In this document: positions 25,291 to 32,987 of the stretch, one piece after another
Numbering within the stretch: the first letter of the stretch is position 1
Layout of the letters: every line of letters starts with the position of its first letter
Source: Streptococcus suis
GTDB taxonomy: Bacteria > Bacillota > Bacilli > Lactobacillales > Streptococcaceae
Direction: 5' to 3'
Assembly (NCBI RefSeq): GCF_002960425.1
Contig: NZ_POIZ01000057.1
Location: 1 to 33,304, forward strand
DNA: 33,304 bases
Translations under genes and position numbers: made by a program
Notes under the pieces: generated by a model
Databases searched by the model: none
What the model was told of the DNA's origin: nothing
What the model saw: only the letters and a program-made list of their open reading frames with translations

Positions 25291-25297
25291 ACTGCTC

Positions 25298-25303
25298 AGA
25301 ATA
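25298..25303 (-). promoter_or_regulatory. Possible -10 of murI
   Basis: TATTCT on the minus strand, ending 7 nt before the ATG. No -35 is seen at 17 nt. Only 46 nt separate the preceding terminator from the ATG, so a promoter here would give an almost leaderless mRNA. Read-through from yneF is the alternative. Confidence 0.3.
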
Positions 25304-25336
25304 GCCAGAAGTCTGACTAACCTTTCTTTCTTACTC

Positions 25337-25370
25337 AAAAAAAGGGAATGGGAAAGAATATCCCAGTCCC
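25337..25370 (-). terminator. Intrinsic terminator between yneF and murI
   Basis: A 10-bp stem GGGACTGGGA/TCCCATTCCC with one mismatch has a 7-nt loop and is followed by seven T on the minus strand. Confidence 0.85.
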
Positions 25371-25377
25371 ATGTCGC

Positions 25378-25620
25378 TTATTTTTTCTTGCTTGCTGCTT
25401 TTTGCTGGCTCTTGATTTGGCGAAGTACTTGTTGTACTTTTGCTTCGCTTGGTTTTTGACCCATTTGGCTCATCATCAAGCGCAAGGCATTTTCATCCAA
25501 AACTGGCTTATCAGCAATATAGTTTTCCACTTGTTTGCGTGACAAGTAAATCCCCAAGGCTACACCACCTGCAAGTGCCACAAGCACCAAAACAATTACT
25601 AAACCGATACCTAATTGCAT
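25378..25620 (-). CDS. yneF: YneF family (UPF0154) membrane protein
   Basis: The 80-aa protein has one N-terminal transmembrane helix (about 3-26), a conserved ENPVL-like segment (here [22 protein letters not shown]) and a Lys-rich tail. The family is widespread in Firmicutes and has no established function. AGGAG is 7 nt upstream. It has a good promoter, but a leader hairpin with a T-rich tail lies between promoter and gene. Confidence 0.92.
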   Translation of the reverse strand: MQLGIGLVIVLVLVALAGGVALGIYLSRKQVENYIADKPVLDENALRLMMSQMGQKPSEAKVQQVLRQIKSQQKAASKKK

Positions 25621-25646
25621 ATCAATCTCCTGACTCTTCTAAAAAT

Positions 25647-25687
25647 AATTCATTCGGAATTGCCCTGCGACAATCTCTTAATGAATC
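25647..25687 (-). promoter_or_regulatory. Leader hairpin with T-rich tail before yneF (possible attenuator or lysA terminator)
   Basis: GATTCATT (25687-25680) pairs with AATGAATT (25654-25647), with an inner ATTG/CAAT stem, and TATTTTTAG follows on the minus strand. It lies downstream of the yneF promoter and upstream of its Shine-Dalgarno sequence. Confidence 0.4.
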
Positions 25688-25688
25688 T

Positions 25689-25717
25689 ATTATACCAAAT
25701 TCCCCAAGCTTTTCCAA
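25689..25717 (-). promoter_or_regulatory. Promoter of yneF
   Basis: TTGGAA (25712-25717), a 17-nt spacer ending TGG and TATAAT (25689-25694) on the minus strand, starting 4 nt past the lysA stop. Confidence 0.75.
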
Positions 25718-25720
25718 GAC

Positions 25721-26968
25721 TTACCTGTCAAAATCAAAACCGTAAATGGTTGCGAAATAATCCTCAGGAGTTTCAGCACGACGAATCATACGAGCTGTAC
25801 CATCTTCCTGCAAAAGAATTTCAGAAGAACGCAAACGACCGTTGTAATTGTAACCCATGGAGAATCCGTGGGCTCCACTGTCATGAATAATCAGCGTATC
25901 ACCTACTTCTGCCCGTGGTAATTCCCGATTGACTGCAAACTTGTCGTTGTTCTCGCAGAGAGAACCTACCACATCCACCACTTCGATTGGCGCATCTGGG
26001 TGCGTAATATTGGTGATATGGTGGTAGGCGCCATAGAAGGCTGGGCGCATGAGGTTGGCAGCTGATGCATCGACACCGACATAAGTCCGATAGGTCTCCT
26101 TACGGTGAAGCACTTTGGTAATCAAGTAACCATGTGGCGCCAACATAAAGCGACCCAATTCTGTAAAGATTTTGACATGGCCCATACCTGCTGGCGTGAG
26201 AATTTCCTCATAGGCCTTACGAACCCCCTCACCAATGACAGCAATGTCATTCGGTTCTTGTTCAGGACGATAGTTGACACCAATCCCACCTGACAGGTTG
26301 ATAAAGTCCAAGGTCACACCTGTTTCCTCACGGATTTCCAAGGCCAATTCAAAGAGTTGGCGAGCTAAGACAGGGTAGTAATCATTGGTCACAGTGTTTG
26401 AGGCCAGAAAGGCATGGATACCAAATTCCTTTACACCAAGCTCTTTTAGTTCCTTATAGCCTTTCATCAACTGGTCCTTGGTCATCCCAAATTTAGACTC
26501 TTCTGGGTGGTCCATAATATCCGTTCCCAGCGAGAAGACCCCACCTGGATTGTAACGGAGGCAGACCGTTTCTGGGATTCCAGCAACATTTTTCAAAAAT
26601 TCAATATGTTCGTAAGCATCAAGGTTAATGGTCGCCCCAACTTTTCTGGCATAGACAAATTCTTGCGCTTGGGTATCATTGGATGTAAACATGATGTCTG
26701 TAAAGCCCAATTTCTCACTCATGAGCACTTCTACATCCGTTGCACAGTCCACTCCACAGCCTTCTTCTTGAAGAATTTTTAAAATAGCTGGAGTCGGAGT
26801 CGCCTTGACCGCAAAATATTCCTTAAAGCCCTTGTTCCATGAAAAAGCCGCATTGAGGGCACGGGCCTTCTCACGAATACCTTTTTCATCATACAAATGA
26901 AAGGGTGTCGGAAATTGCTCCGTAATGGTTTCTAAAACTTCTTTACTGACAAATGGCGTCTTGGTCAT
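25721..26968 (-). CDS. lysA: Diaminopimelate decarboxylase
   Basis: The 415-aa fold-type III PLP enzyme converts meso-diaminopimelate to L-lysine, needed for protein and for the Lys-type streptococcal wall. PLP-binding Lys55 lies in YFAVKATPTP. Other blocks are GVDCATDVEVLM, INLSGGIGVNYRPEQ, ELGRFMLAPHGYL and GSLCENNDKFA. An extended -10 (TGGTATAAT) lies 27 nt before the start. No other lysine gene is adjacent. Confidence 0.95.
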   Translation of the reverse strand: MTKTPFVSKEVLETITEQFPTPFHLYDEKGIREKARALNAAFSWNKGFKEYFAVKATPTPAILKILQEEGCGVDCATDVEVLMSEKLGFTDIMFTSNDTQAQEFVYARKVGATINLDAYEHIEFLKNVAGIPETVCLRYNPGGVFSLGTDIMDHPEESKFGMTKDQLMKGYKELKELGVKEFGIHAFLASNTVTNDYYPVLARQLFELALEIREETGVTLDFINLSGGIGVNYRPEQEPNDIAVIGEGVRKAYEEILTPAGMGHVKIFTELGRFMLAPHGYLITKVLHRKETYRTYVGVDASAANLMRPAFYGAYHHITNITHPDAPIEVVDVVGSLCENNDKFAVNRELPRAEVGDTLIIHDSGAHGFSMGYNYNGRLRSSEILLQEDGTARMIRRAETPEDYFATIYGFDFDR

Positions 26969-26995
26969 CTCTCTACCTCATCAAATATTTTTCCT

Positions 26996-27004
26996 ATTAT
27001 ACCA
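26996..27004 (-). promoter_or_regulatory. Extended -10 promoter of lysA
   Basis: TGGTATAAT on the minus strand with consensus TATAAT at 26996-27001. The -35 is weak. Confidence 0.6.
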
Positions 27005-27068
27005 CAGAAAATCCTTTTCAGAAAATGAAACAGTTTATACCAACTATGGGGTCGATGTCTATGTCCAG

Positions 27069-27116
27069 AAAAATAAAGAGCCCCTAGAAACTTTCTATAC
27101 TATCCGTTTTCTAGGG
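27069..27116 (-). terminator. Terminator of the PspC/DUF4097 unit
   Basis: A 9-bp stem CCCTAGAAA/TTTCTAGGG (27082-27090 with 27108-27116) has a 17-nt loop and is followed by CTCTTTATTTTT on the minus strand. Confidence 0.65.
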
Positions 27117-27186
27117 TACTTTTCATTATCTATAACCGGAAATTGATGCAAACTAAATTCCGAACTGAGACTTACAAATCTATTTC

Positions 27187-27459
27187 TTATTCAAACCAAG
27201 ATTGTTTTATTTTCTCTGCATCTTTTATCTTACGCGGACCAGTCCCATAGCGTTCCGCATCCTGATCTTCTTTATAGGGTAGAAAATAGGCTCCTGCGAC
27301 ATAGAGAGCCAGGGTCAGCAGAGATGTTTTTCCTAAAAATAGAGCAGCAAGGAAGAGCACACGCATCACCCATGCTTCCCAACCTAGTTTATGGGCCAAC
27401 CCTGCAAGGACACCTGATAAAACTTTGCCTTGTCTTACTTTATACAAATCAATTGACAT
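27187..27459 (-). CDS. PspC domain envelope-stress protein
   Basis: The 90-aa protein has a PspC domain (LYKVRQGKVLSGVLAGLAHKLGWEAWVMRVLFLAALFLG), one or two hydrophobic segments (32-65), and a short charged tail. PspC proteins sense or respond to membrane stress; in several streptococci the small PspC gene belongs to the LiaFSR cell-envelope regulon. It overlaps the preceding DUF4097 gene by 11 nt, so the two products are probably made together. Confidence 0.85.
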   Translation of the reverse strand: MSIDLYKVRQGKVLSGVLAGLAHKLGWEAWVMRVLFLAALFLGKTSLLTLALYVAGAYFLPYKEDQDAERYGTGPRKIKDAEKIKQSWFE

Positions 27460-28210
27460 CTTTTATTCCTTTCACATAGAAACAGCCCTGCCCCGTCTGC
27501 CCTTTTACAAAGAGCACATCACTGCCCGTTTTTTCAAACTGGTAGGGGCTGATTTTCTTCTTGCGATTGACCAGAACCTGACCAGATGAAGAAATCAGTT
27601 GCCCTTGTATCCCTTGAGATTTTCCTGGGTAGAGGGTCACTTGAGCCTGATTTAATTGAACAGATAAATGCTGTGGATAGCCACCGCAGGTTGTCAAGCG
27701 AATATCCTGTTGTTTTTTATCCCTTGAACTGCGGATGGAAATATCCTCAAACGGCACATAATCCAGACGAGCATCTGCCTGACCAAGCTCCAAGTCCAGC
27801 ACGGACATCCATTCCTGAGGTAAGCTAATGGTCAACCGACAAGGCAAACTACTACTGAAGTACAGACCACGTTTCTCCACATAGATACGAGGTAACTGGT
27901 CCTCTGGAGCATCCTGATTGTAGACTATCTCAACCCCGACCTGATTAGACTTTGACTTGGTCATGGTCAGTCGTCCCTCTGATAGCTGTAAAAATAAGGA
28001 TTCAATCCCCTCAAAGCTATAAGCCTGCTTCAATTTTGAAGAAGCGAATACCTTGAAACTTGGCAAGGTAAAGCCGGTCCGAGTTTTTTCCTCCACAAAG
28101 AGCACATCTGGGCGTTCCTCAAATTTCAAAAAACAAGCCCTAGCCTCTTCCTTGGTCAAAATACCTTTTTCATAAAGCTCAATCAATCGTTCTTGCTGTT
28201 GTTGTACCAT
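27449..28210 (-). CDS. DUF4097-type beta-helical protein with SHOCT-like N-terminus (LiaX-like)
   Basis: The 253-aa protein has a short helical N-terminus (QERLIELYEKGILTKEEARACF) of the bacterial SHOCT-like or YvlB kind. A repetitive beta-strand region (about 90-250) follows that fits DUF4097. The pairing of such a protein with PspC recalls LiaX of enterococci, which controls the LiaFSR response to daptomycin and host peptides. The resemblance is architectural; LiaX is about twice as long. No signal peptide is evident. No liaFSR genes are in the window. GAGGTGAA precedes the ATG. Confidence 0.7.
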   Translation of the reverse strand: MVQQQQERLIELYEKGILTKEEARACFLKFEERPDVLFVEEKTRTGFTLPSFKVFASSKLKQAYSFEGIESLFLQLSEGRLTMTKSKSNQVGVEIVYNQDAPEDQLPRIYVEKRGLYFSSSLPCRLTISLPQEWMSVLDLELGQADARLDYVPFEDISIRSSRDKKQQDIRLTTCGGYPQHLSVQLNQAQVTLYPGKSQGIQGQLISSSGQVLVNRKKKISPYQFEKTGSDVLFVKGQTGQGCFYVKGIKDVN

Positions 28211-28251
28211 GATTTCACCTCAATTCTCTACTAGTATATCATATTTCGCCA

Positions 28252-28277
28252 CAAAAAAATCAGCCCGAGGACTGATT
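28252..28277 (-). terminator. Intrinsic terminator after sprT
   Basis: An 8-bp stem AATCAGTC/GGCTGATT (one G-U pair) with loop CTCG is followed by T residues on the minus strand. A TATACT -10 for the next unit (28233-28238) lies just beyond; its -35 is poor. Confidence 0.85.
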
Positions 28278-28282
28278 CTCTA

Positions 28283-28714
28283 TTATTTCAAAGTGAGTTT
28301 ACCCCTACACTTGCCACATCGGTATTTTTTTAGGTCAATGCGGCGCTTGCGCTGGTAGGCTTGTCCACAGGACTGACAGCTATAAATCAGACTAGGCTTG
28401 GTAGCTTGTTCCAGCTTGGGAGCATAGCGCAAGCCGTCCACCGCAGCTAACAGTTCCTTGAAGTCCCTGTCTCCGTGCCGATAGCCTTTTTTCTCAAAGT
28501 AGAGATGGTAGTGGCAGAGCTCGTGGCGGACAATCTTCCGAAAGACTTCTAAGCCTTGCTCCTCCAAGTGCTTGGGATTGAAATCCAAGTGCCCATCTTT
28601 TGGAAAAAAGCGACCACCCGTTGAGCGTAATCGCTTGTTCCAGATTGCTACATGCCGAAATTCCTTACCGAAGTCTTGCAAGGAGACTTCTTGCACATAC
28701 TTATTCAGATCCAT
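28283..28714 (-). CDS. SprT-like zinc metalloprotease domain protein
   Basis: The 143-aa protein has the zinc-binding motif HELCH (64-68), downstream [13 protein letters not shown], and a C-terminal zinc ribbon with Cys113, Cys116, Cys133 and Cys136. SprT-like proteins in eukaryotes (SPRTN) degrade DNA-protein crosslinks; the bacterial role is unknown. The gene overlaps the end of tex by 14 nt, a conserved pairing in streptococci. Confidence 0.92.
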   Translation of the reverse strand: MDLNKYVQEVSLQDFGKEFRHVAIWNKRLRSTGGRFFPKDGHLDFNPKHLEEQGLEVFRKIVRHELCHYHLYFEKKGYRHGDRDFKELLAAVDGLRYAPKLEQATKPSLIYSCQSCGQAYQRKRRIDLKKYRCGKCRGKLTLK

Positions 28715-30857
28715 TTGGTTTCAAAAGGCTAAGGCCGATACGGTTGCGTTTGATGTCCACTTCAACCACCCAGACCGTTACAATTTCCCCAACGGCTAAG
28801 ACTTCACTTGGATGAGGCAAGGCTTGTTGGCGTCCATTCTTATCCCGTTTGCGCTTGACCATGCGTGAAATGTGGACCAAGCCATCTTCATGGACACCGA
28901 TGTCCACAAAGGCTCCAAAGTCCACAATATTGCGGACTGTACCTTGCAATTCCTGTCCGACTACCAGGTCCTTAACATCCAAGACATCTTGACGGAGGAC
29001 TGGTGCCTCAAAGTCATCCCGTAAATCACGACCTGGCTTGAGCAAGTCTGCGATGATGTCCTTCAAGGTTTCCTGACCGATACCGATTTTTTCAGCCGTA
29101 TCTGCGATAGCCACCTGCTTTAATTTTTCCTGCGCAGCTTCATCTAAGTGGTCAATAGCTAGAAGTTCTAACAGGTTTTCCACAGCCTTGTAAGACTCAG
29201 GGTGCACGCCAGTATTGTCCAAAAAGTTAGTCGCATCTGGGATGCGCAAGAAACCAGCTGCCTGCTCAAAGGCCTTGTCACCCAGACGAGGAACCTTTTT
29301 AAGTTGCTGACGAGAGGTCAGGGCACCATTTTCCTCGCGGTACTTGACTATGTTCTCCGAAATGGTCTTGTTGAGACCAGCCACGTGAGCCAAAAGGGCA
29401 GGACTGGCCGTATTGACATTGACCCCGACCTGGTTGACAACCGTATCGACCACAAAGTCCAGACTTTCAGACAGAGCTTTCTGGTTGACATCGTGCTGAT
29501 ACTGACCGACACCAATCGACTTGGGATCGATTTTGACCAGCTCAGCCAGAGGGTCTTGCAGACGGCGGGCGATGGAAATGGCAGAGCGTTTTTCCACAGG
29601 GAGGTCTGGGAACTCATATCGAGCCAGTTCAGAAGCTGAGTAGACAGAGGCTCCGCTTTCATTGACGATGACGTAAGAAACTTCTGGGAAATCCTTGAGC
29701 AAATCAGCGACGAAGGCCTCGGATTCCCGGCTGGCCGTCCCATTTCCGATAGCAATGATTTCCACTTGGTATTGCCCAATCAAGTCTGCCAAGTCTTTCT
29801 TGGCCTGGGCAATTTGACGCTGACCAGCCGGCTCAACTGGATAGATGACCTGGGTCGTCAAGAGTTTTCCAGTCTGGTCTACCACTGCCAGCTTAGCCCC
29901 TGTCCGAAAGGCAGGGTCAAAACCAAGAACAACCTTGCCTTTGAGGGGAGATACAAGGAGCAGATTTCGTAGGTTTTTAGAGAAGAGCTGGATTGCTCCT
30001 TCTTCTGCTTCTTCCGTCAATTCTGTCCGAATGCGACGCTCCATAGCAGGCAGAATTTTCTTCTTGATTGCCTGCTGAATGACATCCTTGATGTAGCTAT
30101 TGGACTGTGGAAAACGCAGTTCAAAGAAGCGAATCATTTTATCCACATTGTGTTCAAAAGAAACCTTGAGAACGCCTAATTTCTCCCCACGATTGATGGC
30201 CAGGGTCTTATAACCCTGCATTTTTGCCACTTTCTCAGAGAAATCGTAATAAATCTGAAAGACTTCTTTTTCATCTGCTTCTTGATCTTTTAGCTCAGAA
30301 GTAAGGCTTGAATTGGTTTGTACTTCATGGTAGACCCAGGCCCGAAGCTTATTGTCTTCTGAGATCGCTTCGACCAAAATATCCACAGCACCAGCCAAAC
30401 AAGCCTGGGCAGTGTCAAAGCCCTCACAGATAAAACCAGCAGCCTGCTCTTCCAAGTCAGCCACATTCTGCAAAATCAAGCGAGCCAGTGGGAAGAGTCC
30501 AGCCTCACGCGCCACCGTTGCCTTGGTCCGACGTTTTTCCTTATATGGCAGGTAGAGTTCTTCCACATCTGCCAACTTTTCCGCTTCCTCGATAGCCTGA
30601 CGGAGTTGGTCTGTCAATTTGCCTTGTTCTTCAATCTTGGCAAGGACAGTAGCCTTACGTTCAGCCAAGGCAGTCAAGGCCTTATCCCGATCGATGATGG
30701 ACTTGATGACCACTTCATCTAAATTCCCCGTCACATCCTTCCGATAACGAGCGATAAAGGGAATGGTATTGCCTTCAGCAGTCAAAGCCAAGACCGTATC
30801 AATCTGTTTTAAACTAACGCCCAATTCCTGAGCAATTTTCAAATATTTTTCTTCCAT
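28701..30857 (-). CDS. tex: Tex-family RNA-binding transcription accessory protein
   Basis: This 718-aa multi-domain protein has an N-terminal Tex domain ([16 protein letters not shown]), a YqgF-like RNase H fold ([20 protein letters not shown]), and helix-hairpin-helix pairs ([41 protein letters not shown]). An S1 domain ends the protein (about 640-710, [26 protein letters not shown]). It binds nucleic acids and influences transcription and toxin or virulence expression in several pathogens. There is no Shine-Dalgarno sequence. An extended -10 ends 7 nt before the ATG, which predicts a leaderless mRNA. sprT follows with overlap. Confidence 0.95.
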   Translation of the reverse strand: MEEKYLKIAQELGVSLKQIDTVLALTAEGNTIPFIARYRKDVTGNLDEVVIKSIIDRDKALTALAERKATVLAKIEEQGKLTDQLRQAIEEAEKLADVEELYLPYKEKRRTKATVAREAGLFPLARLILQNVADLEEQAAGFICEGFDTAQACLAGAVDILVEAISEDNKLRAWVYHEVQTNSSLTSELKDQEADEKEVFQIYYDFSEKVAKMQGYKTLAINRGEKLGVLKVSFEHNVDKMIRFFELRFPQSNSYIKDVIQQAIKKKILPAMERRIRTELTEEAEEGAIQLFSKNLRNLLLVSPLKGKVVLGFDPAFRTGAKLAVVDQTGKLLTTQVIYPVEPAGQRQIAQAKKDLADLIGQYQVEIIAIGNGTASRESEAFVADLLKDFPEVSYVIVNESGASVYSASELARYEFPDLPVEKRSAISIARRLQDPLAELVKIDPKSIGVGQYQHDVNQKALSESLDFVVDTVVNQVGVNVNTASPALLAHVAGLNKTISENIVKYREENGALTSRQQLKKVPRLGDKAFEQAAGFLRIPDATNFLDNTGVHPESYKAVENLLELLAIDHLDEAAQEKLKQVAIADTAEKIGIGQETLKDIIADLLKPGRDLRDDFEAPVLRQDVLDVKDLVVGQELQGTVRNIVDFGAFVDIGVHEDGLVHISRMVKRKRDKNGRQQALPHPSEVLAVGEIVTVWVVEVDIKRNRIGLSLLKPNGSE

Positions 30858-30864
30858 AGCTACT

Positions 30865-30873
30865 ATTATAGCA
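30865..30873 (-). promoter_or_regulatory. Extended -10 promoter of tex, predicting a leaderless mRNA
   Basis: TGCTATAAT on the minus strand with TATAAT at 30865-30870. Normal spacing puts transcription start at 30858, one nt before the ATG at 30857. The -35 is weak. Confidence 0.6.
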
Positions 30874-30899
30874 TGAAAGCGTTGTAAATTACCACAATA

Positions 30900-30927
30900 G
30901 AAAAAGCATGTGAGCTACACATACTTT
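30900..30927 (-). terminator. Intrinsic terminator after the aldo/keto reductase gene
   Basis: An 8-bp stem AGTATGTG/CACATGCT (one G-U pair) has a 5-nt loop and is followed by TTTTTC on the minus strand. Confidence 0.8.
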
Positions 30928-30938
30928 CACTTTTCTTC

Positions 30939-31781
30939 TTAAAACGCTGCCAAATCAGGATCTAACCACCCTTTGACACCTGCAAGCTTGTCCAACTGGG
31001 CTACGGCTTCTGGACTAATGACTAGGTCATCAATATCCAAATTGGCCTGGATATTTTCTGGGCTAGTTGATTTTGGTAATGGTAAGAAACCTTTGTCTAA
31101 GGACCAAGCCAGTGCCAATTGAGCAACACTACAGCCTGCTTCTTTGGCTAAGTCTGCTGCTTCTTGACTTTGGAAAAGGGTTCCTGTACCAAATGGGCTA
31201 TAGGCCTCCAAGAGAATGCCTTTGGCTTTGCAGTAGGCCACTAATTCTGACTGGGGAGTACCGGGTGCCAACATAATCTGGTTGACCATGGGTGTGATTT
31301 CAGCAGTTTCCAACAAGCCTTCCAGGTGATGTTCCATAAAGTTCGACACACCGATGGCTTTGACCTTACCTGAACGGTAGAGCTCTTCCAAGGCTTTCCA
31401 GACCTGATCATTGCGCTCCTTCCAGCCGATGCCGTCACGAATCGCCTTGGGATTGGGCCAGTGGATTAGAAGCAAGTCCAAATAGTCCACCTGCAATTTC
31501 TTCATGGACTCCTCAACAGATGCCAAGGTGTCCTCATAGCCAATCTTGTCATTCCAAACTTTTGTCGTTAGAAAAATATCTTCCCGTGCCACACTGCTGT
31601 CCGCAATGGCCTGACCGACACTGGCTTCATTGCCATAAATCTGAGCCGTGTCAATATGACGGTAGCCCGCTTCCAAGGCATAGAGAATCGAACGATGAGC
31701 CTCTTCGCCGTCAGGAATTTGCCAGGTCCCAAAACCAATTTTTGGAATGGTCACGCCATTTGCTAAATGATATGTCTTCAT
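30939..31781 (-). CDS. Aldo/keto reductase (AKR5-like)
   Basis: The 280-aa TIM-barrel NADPH-dependent carbonyl reductase has its catalytic tetrad present: Asp44 and Tyr49 (HIDTAQIYGNE), Lys74 (LTTKVWND) and His107 (LLLIHWPN). The cofactor-binding tail is LPLPKSTSPENIQANL. It resembles 2,5-diketogluconate or methylglyoxal reductases; the real substrate is not readable. GGAGG precedes ATG 31781. Monocistronic, with its own promoter and terminator. Confidence 0.93.
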   Translation of the reverse strand: MKTYHLANGVTIPKIGFGTWQIPDGEEAHRSILYALEAGYRHIDTAQIYGNEASVGQAIADSSVAREDIFLTTKVWNDKIGYEDTLASVEESMKKLQVDYLDLLLIHWPNPKAIRDGIGWKERNDQVWKALEELYRSGKVKAIGVSNFMEHHLEGLLETAEITPMVNQIMLAPGTPQSELVAYCKAKGILLEAYSPFGTGTLFQSQEAADLAKEAGCSVAQLALAWSLDKGFLPLPKSTSPENIQANLDIDDLVISPEAVAQLDKLAGVKGWLDPDLAAF

Positions 31782-31809
31782 AGAAAGACCTCCTGTATTT
31801 TCTAGTTCC

Positions 31810-31837
31810 AGTATACCCTATTTGTCAGCCAATACAA
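31810..31837 (-). promoter_or_regulatory. Promoter of the aldo/keto reductase gene
   Basis: TTGTAT (31832-31837), a 16-nt spacer and TATACT (31810-31815) on the minus strand. Confidence 0.6.
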
Positions 31838-31845
31838 AATATTAA

Positions 31846-31872
31846 GTAAAAAAGACACCCGAAGGTGTCTGC
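31846..31872 (-). terminator. Intrinsic terminator of queT
   Basis: A perfect 7-bp stem AGACACC/GGTGTCT (31853-31859 with 31864-31870) has a UUCG tetraloop on the minus-strand RNA and is followed by T residues. Confidence 0.9.
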
Positions 31873-31878
31873 TCACAT

Positions 31879-31907
31879 TTATCTCTGAAACTTATCTCTG
31901 AAACTTA
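31879..31907. repeat. 13-bp tandem repeat spanning the queT stop codon
   Basis: TTATCTCTGAAAC is repeated exactly twice (31879-31891, 31892-31904), and a partial third unit carries the queT stop. Each unit contains a TAA on the minus strand, so copy-number change could not extend the protein. Confidence 0.85.
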
Positions 31908-32420
31908 TCTCTCGAAATTGATTTTTTTCGATAACTTATCAATCACTACAGCCCCAACTAGCAAGGACAACAATTCTCCGCCAGCAGTCGTCAACCAGGT
32001 CAAGAAGAATGGCAAATCATACAAGATTTTCAATTCCAAGGCGATGGTAAACATGGTCGCCGCAAAAAAGAATGAGAAATAAAAGAATGCCTTATTAAAC
32101 AAGCCACTAAAAAGATAGTCATTCTTGTATTTTTCAAAGAGGATAACCCCAAGGCTAACAAAGATAAGGGTCGAAAATCCACCTACAAAGAGGTCAATGA
32201 CCCCAAATCCTATCAAGTTTGAAATCATACAGCCGATAGTCACAGCGATGATATACTTGCGATTATAAAAAGACAAAAAATTGAGCATTTCTGACAAGCG
32301 AAACTGAATAGCCCCGAAGGAAATAGCATTCAAGGGCGGTGTCAAGGTCAGGGCTACATAGATAGCCGCAACCAGAGCAATTTCTGCCATATCTTTGGCA
32401 GTCCATTTAGATGTTTTCAT
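31905..32420 (-). CDS. queT: QueT family queuosine-precursor transporter (ECF S component)
   Basis: This 171-aa integral membrane protein has about five to six helices. The block IALVAAIYVALTLTPPLNAISFGAIQFRLSEML is diagnostic of QueT (COG4708). It captures a queuosine precursor, probably preQ1, for a shared energy-coupling module encoded elsewhere. This strain therefore probably salvages rather than makes preQ1. A preQ1-II riboswitch covers its leader and Shine-Dalgarno sequence. Confidence 0.94.
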   Translation of the reverse strand: MKTSKWTAKDMAEIALVAAIYVALTLTPPLNAISFGAIQFRLSEMLNFLSFYNRKYIIAVTIGCMISNLIGFGVIDLFVGGFSTLIFVSLGVILFEKYKNDYLFSGLFNKAFFYFSFFFAATMFTIALELKILYDLPFFLTWLTTAGGELLSLLVGAVVIDKLSKKINFER

Positions 32421-32427
32421 AAAAATT

Positions 32428-32483
32428 CTCCTTTAGCAAAATGCTTGAAATATGCTTGGGTAAAGTGAGCAAGCCCCAAGGGT
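32428..32483 (-). promoter_or_regulatory. preQ1-II riboswitch
   Basis: On the minus strand CUUGGG pairs with CCCAAG around a 14-nt loop. The conserved GCAUAUU follows, then a small AGCA/UGCU hairpin and AAAGGAG. This is the order of the streptococcal preQ1-II (COG4708) RNA, in which the ligand-bound pseudoknot sequesters the Shine-Dalgarno sequence. Confidence 0.92.
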
Positions 32484-32509
32484 CATTGATTTTCTCAACA
32501 ACGTTGTCT

Positions 32510-32515
32510 AGTATA
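32510..32515 (-). promoter_or_regulatory. -10 element of queT
   Basis: TATACT on the minus strand, about 20 nt before the riboswitch. The position of its -35 overlaps the -10 of the divergent gtrA promoter. Confidence 0.55.
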
Positions 32516-32536
32516 GCATAAATGAAAGAAAAATGA

Positions 32537-32542
32537 TAGACT
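32537..32542 (+). promoter_or_regulatory. Possible -10 of gtrA, predicting a leaderless mRNA
   Basis: TGATAGACT (extended -10, TAGACT at 32537-32542) ends 7 nt before the ATG at 32550. No Shine-Dalgarno sequence is present; the -35 is weak. Confidence 0.4.
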
Positions 32543-32549
32543 AGTTCTT

Positions 32550-32987
32550 ATGAAAAAACTATTTTATCAACTCATACATAATGAAGTCATTCTTTATTTG
32601 ATTGCAGGGGTTGCAGCTACCCTTGTCTATATGGTTACTCGAATGGGACTATTTCTAATCATCCCTTCCATTCTCCTGGTTACCCTTCTGGCAAATGCTG
32701 TCGCTATTCTCTTTGCCTTCTGGACCAATGACCGGTTCGTTTTCAAACAAGCCAGAGAAGGCTGGGGGCAACGACTGGTTAAGTTCGTATCTGCACGTAT
32801 CGCAACACTCGTTTTGGATATGTTTCTAGCTTACTTGCTAGTTCAAGCCTACCCACAATGGATTGGACAATTCGTCAATAATGACATCTCACTGGTCAAC
32901 GCCATCGCAACACTCTTCTCACAAGTACTGGTCATCGTACTTAACTATTTCTTGAGTAAATTATTTATTTTTAAAGATAAGAAATGA
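32550..32987 (+). CDS. GtrA family membrane protein
   Basis: This 145-aa GtrA-like protein has four transmembrane helices (about 14-34, 38-58, 82-102, 118-138). The NDRFVFK motif between helices 2 and 3 and the final LFIFKD are typical. The family takes part in moving or presenting lipid-linked sugars for wall or teichoic acid glycosylation; the partner glycosyltransferase is not in view. Its TGA stop coincides with the start of an insertion-sequence end (TGAGGCTGGG), so the last residues may have been altered by insertion. Confidence 0.88.
   Translation: MKKLFYQLIHNEVILYLIAGVAATLVYMVTRMGLFLIIPSILLVTLLANAVAILFAFWTNDRFVFKQAREGWGQRLVKFVSARIATLVLDMFLAYLLVQAYPQWIGQFVNNDISLVNAIATLFSQVLVIVLNYFLSKLFIFKDKK

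Noticed and set aside
25291..25338. TTG start adding 16 residues to MurI
   Set aside because: It starts at the T tract of the yneF terminator and family members begin at [12 protein letters not shown]; still, the lack of a Shine-Dalgarno sequence at 25290 leaves some doubt.
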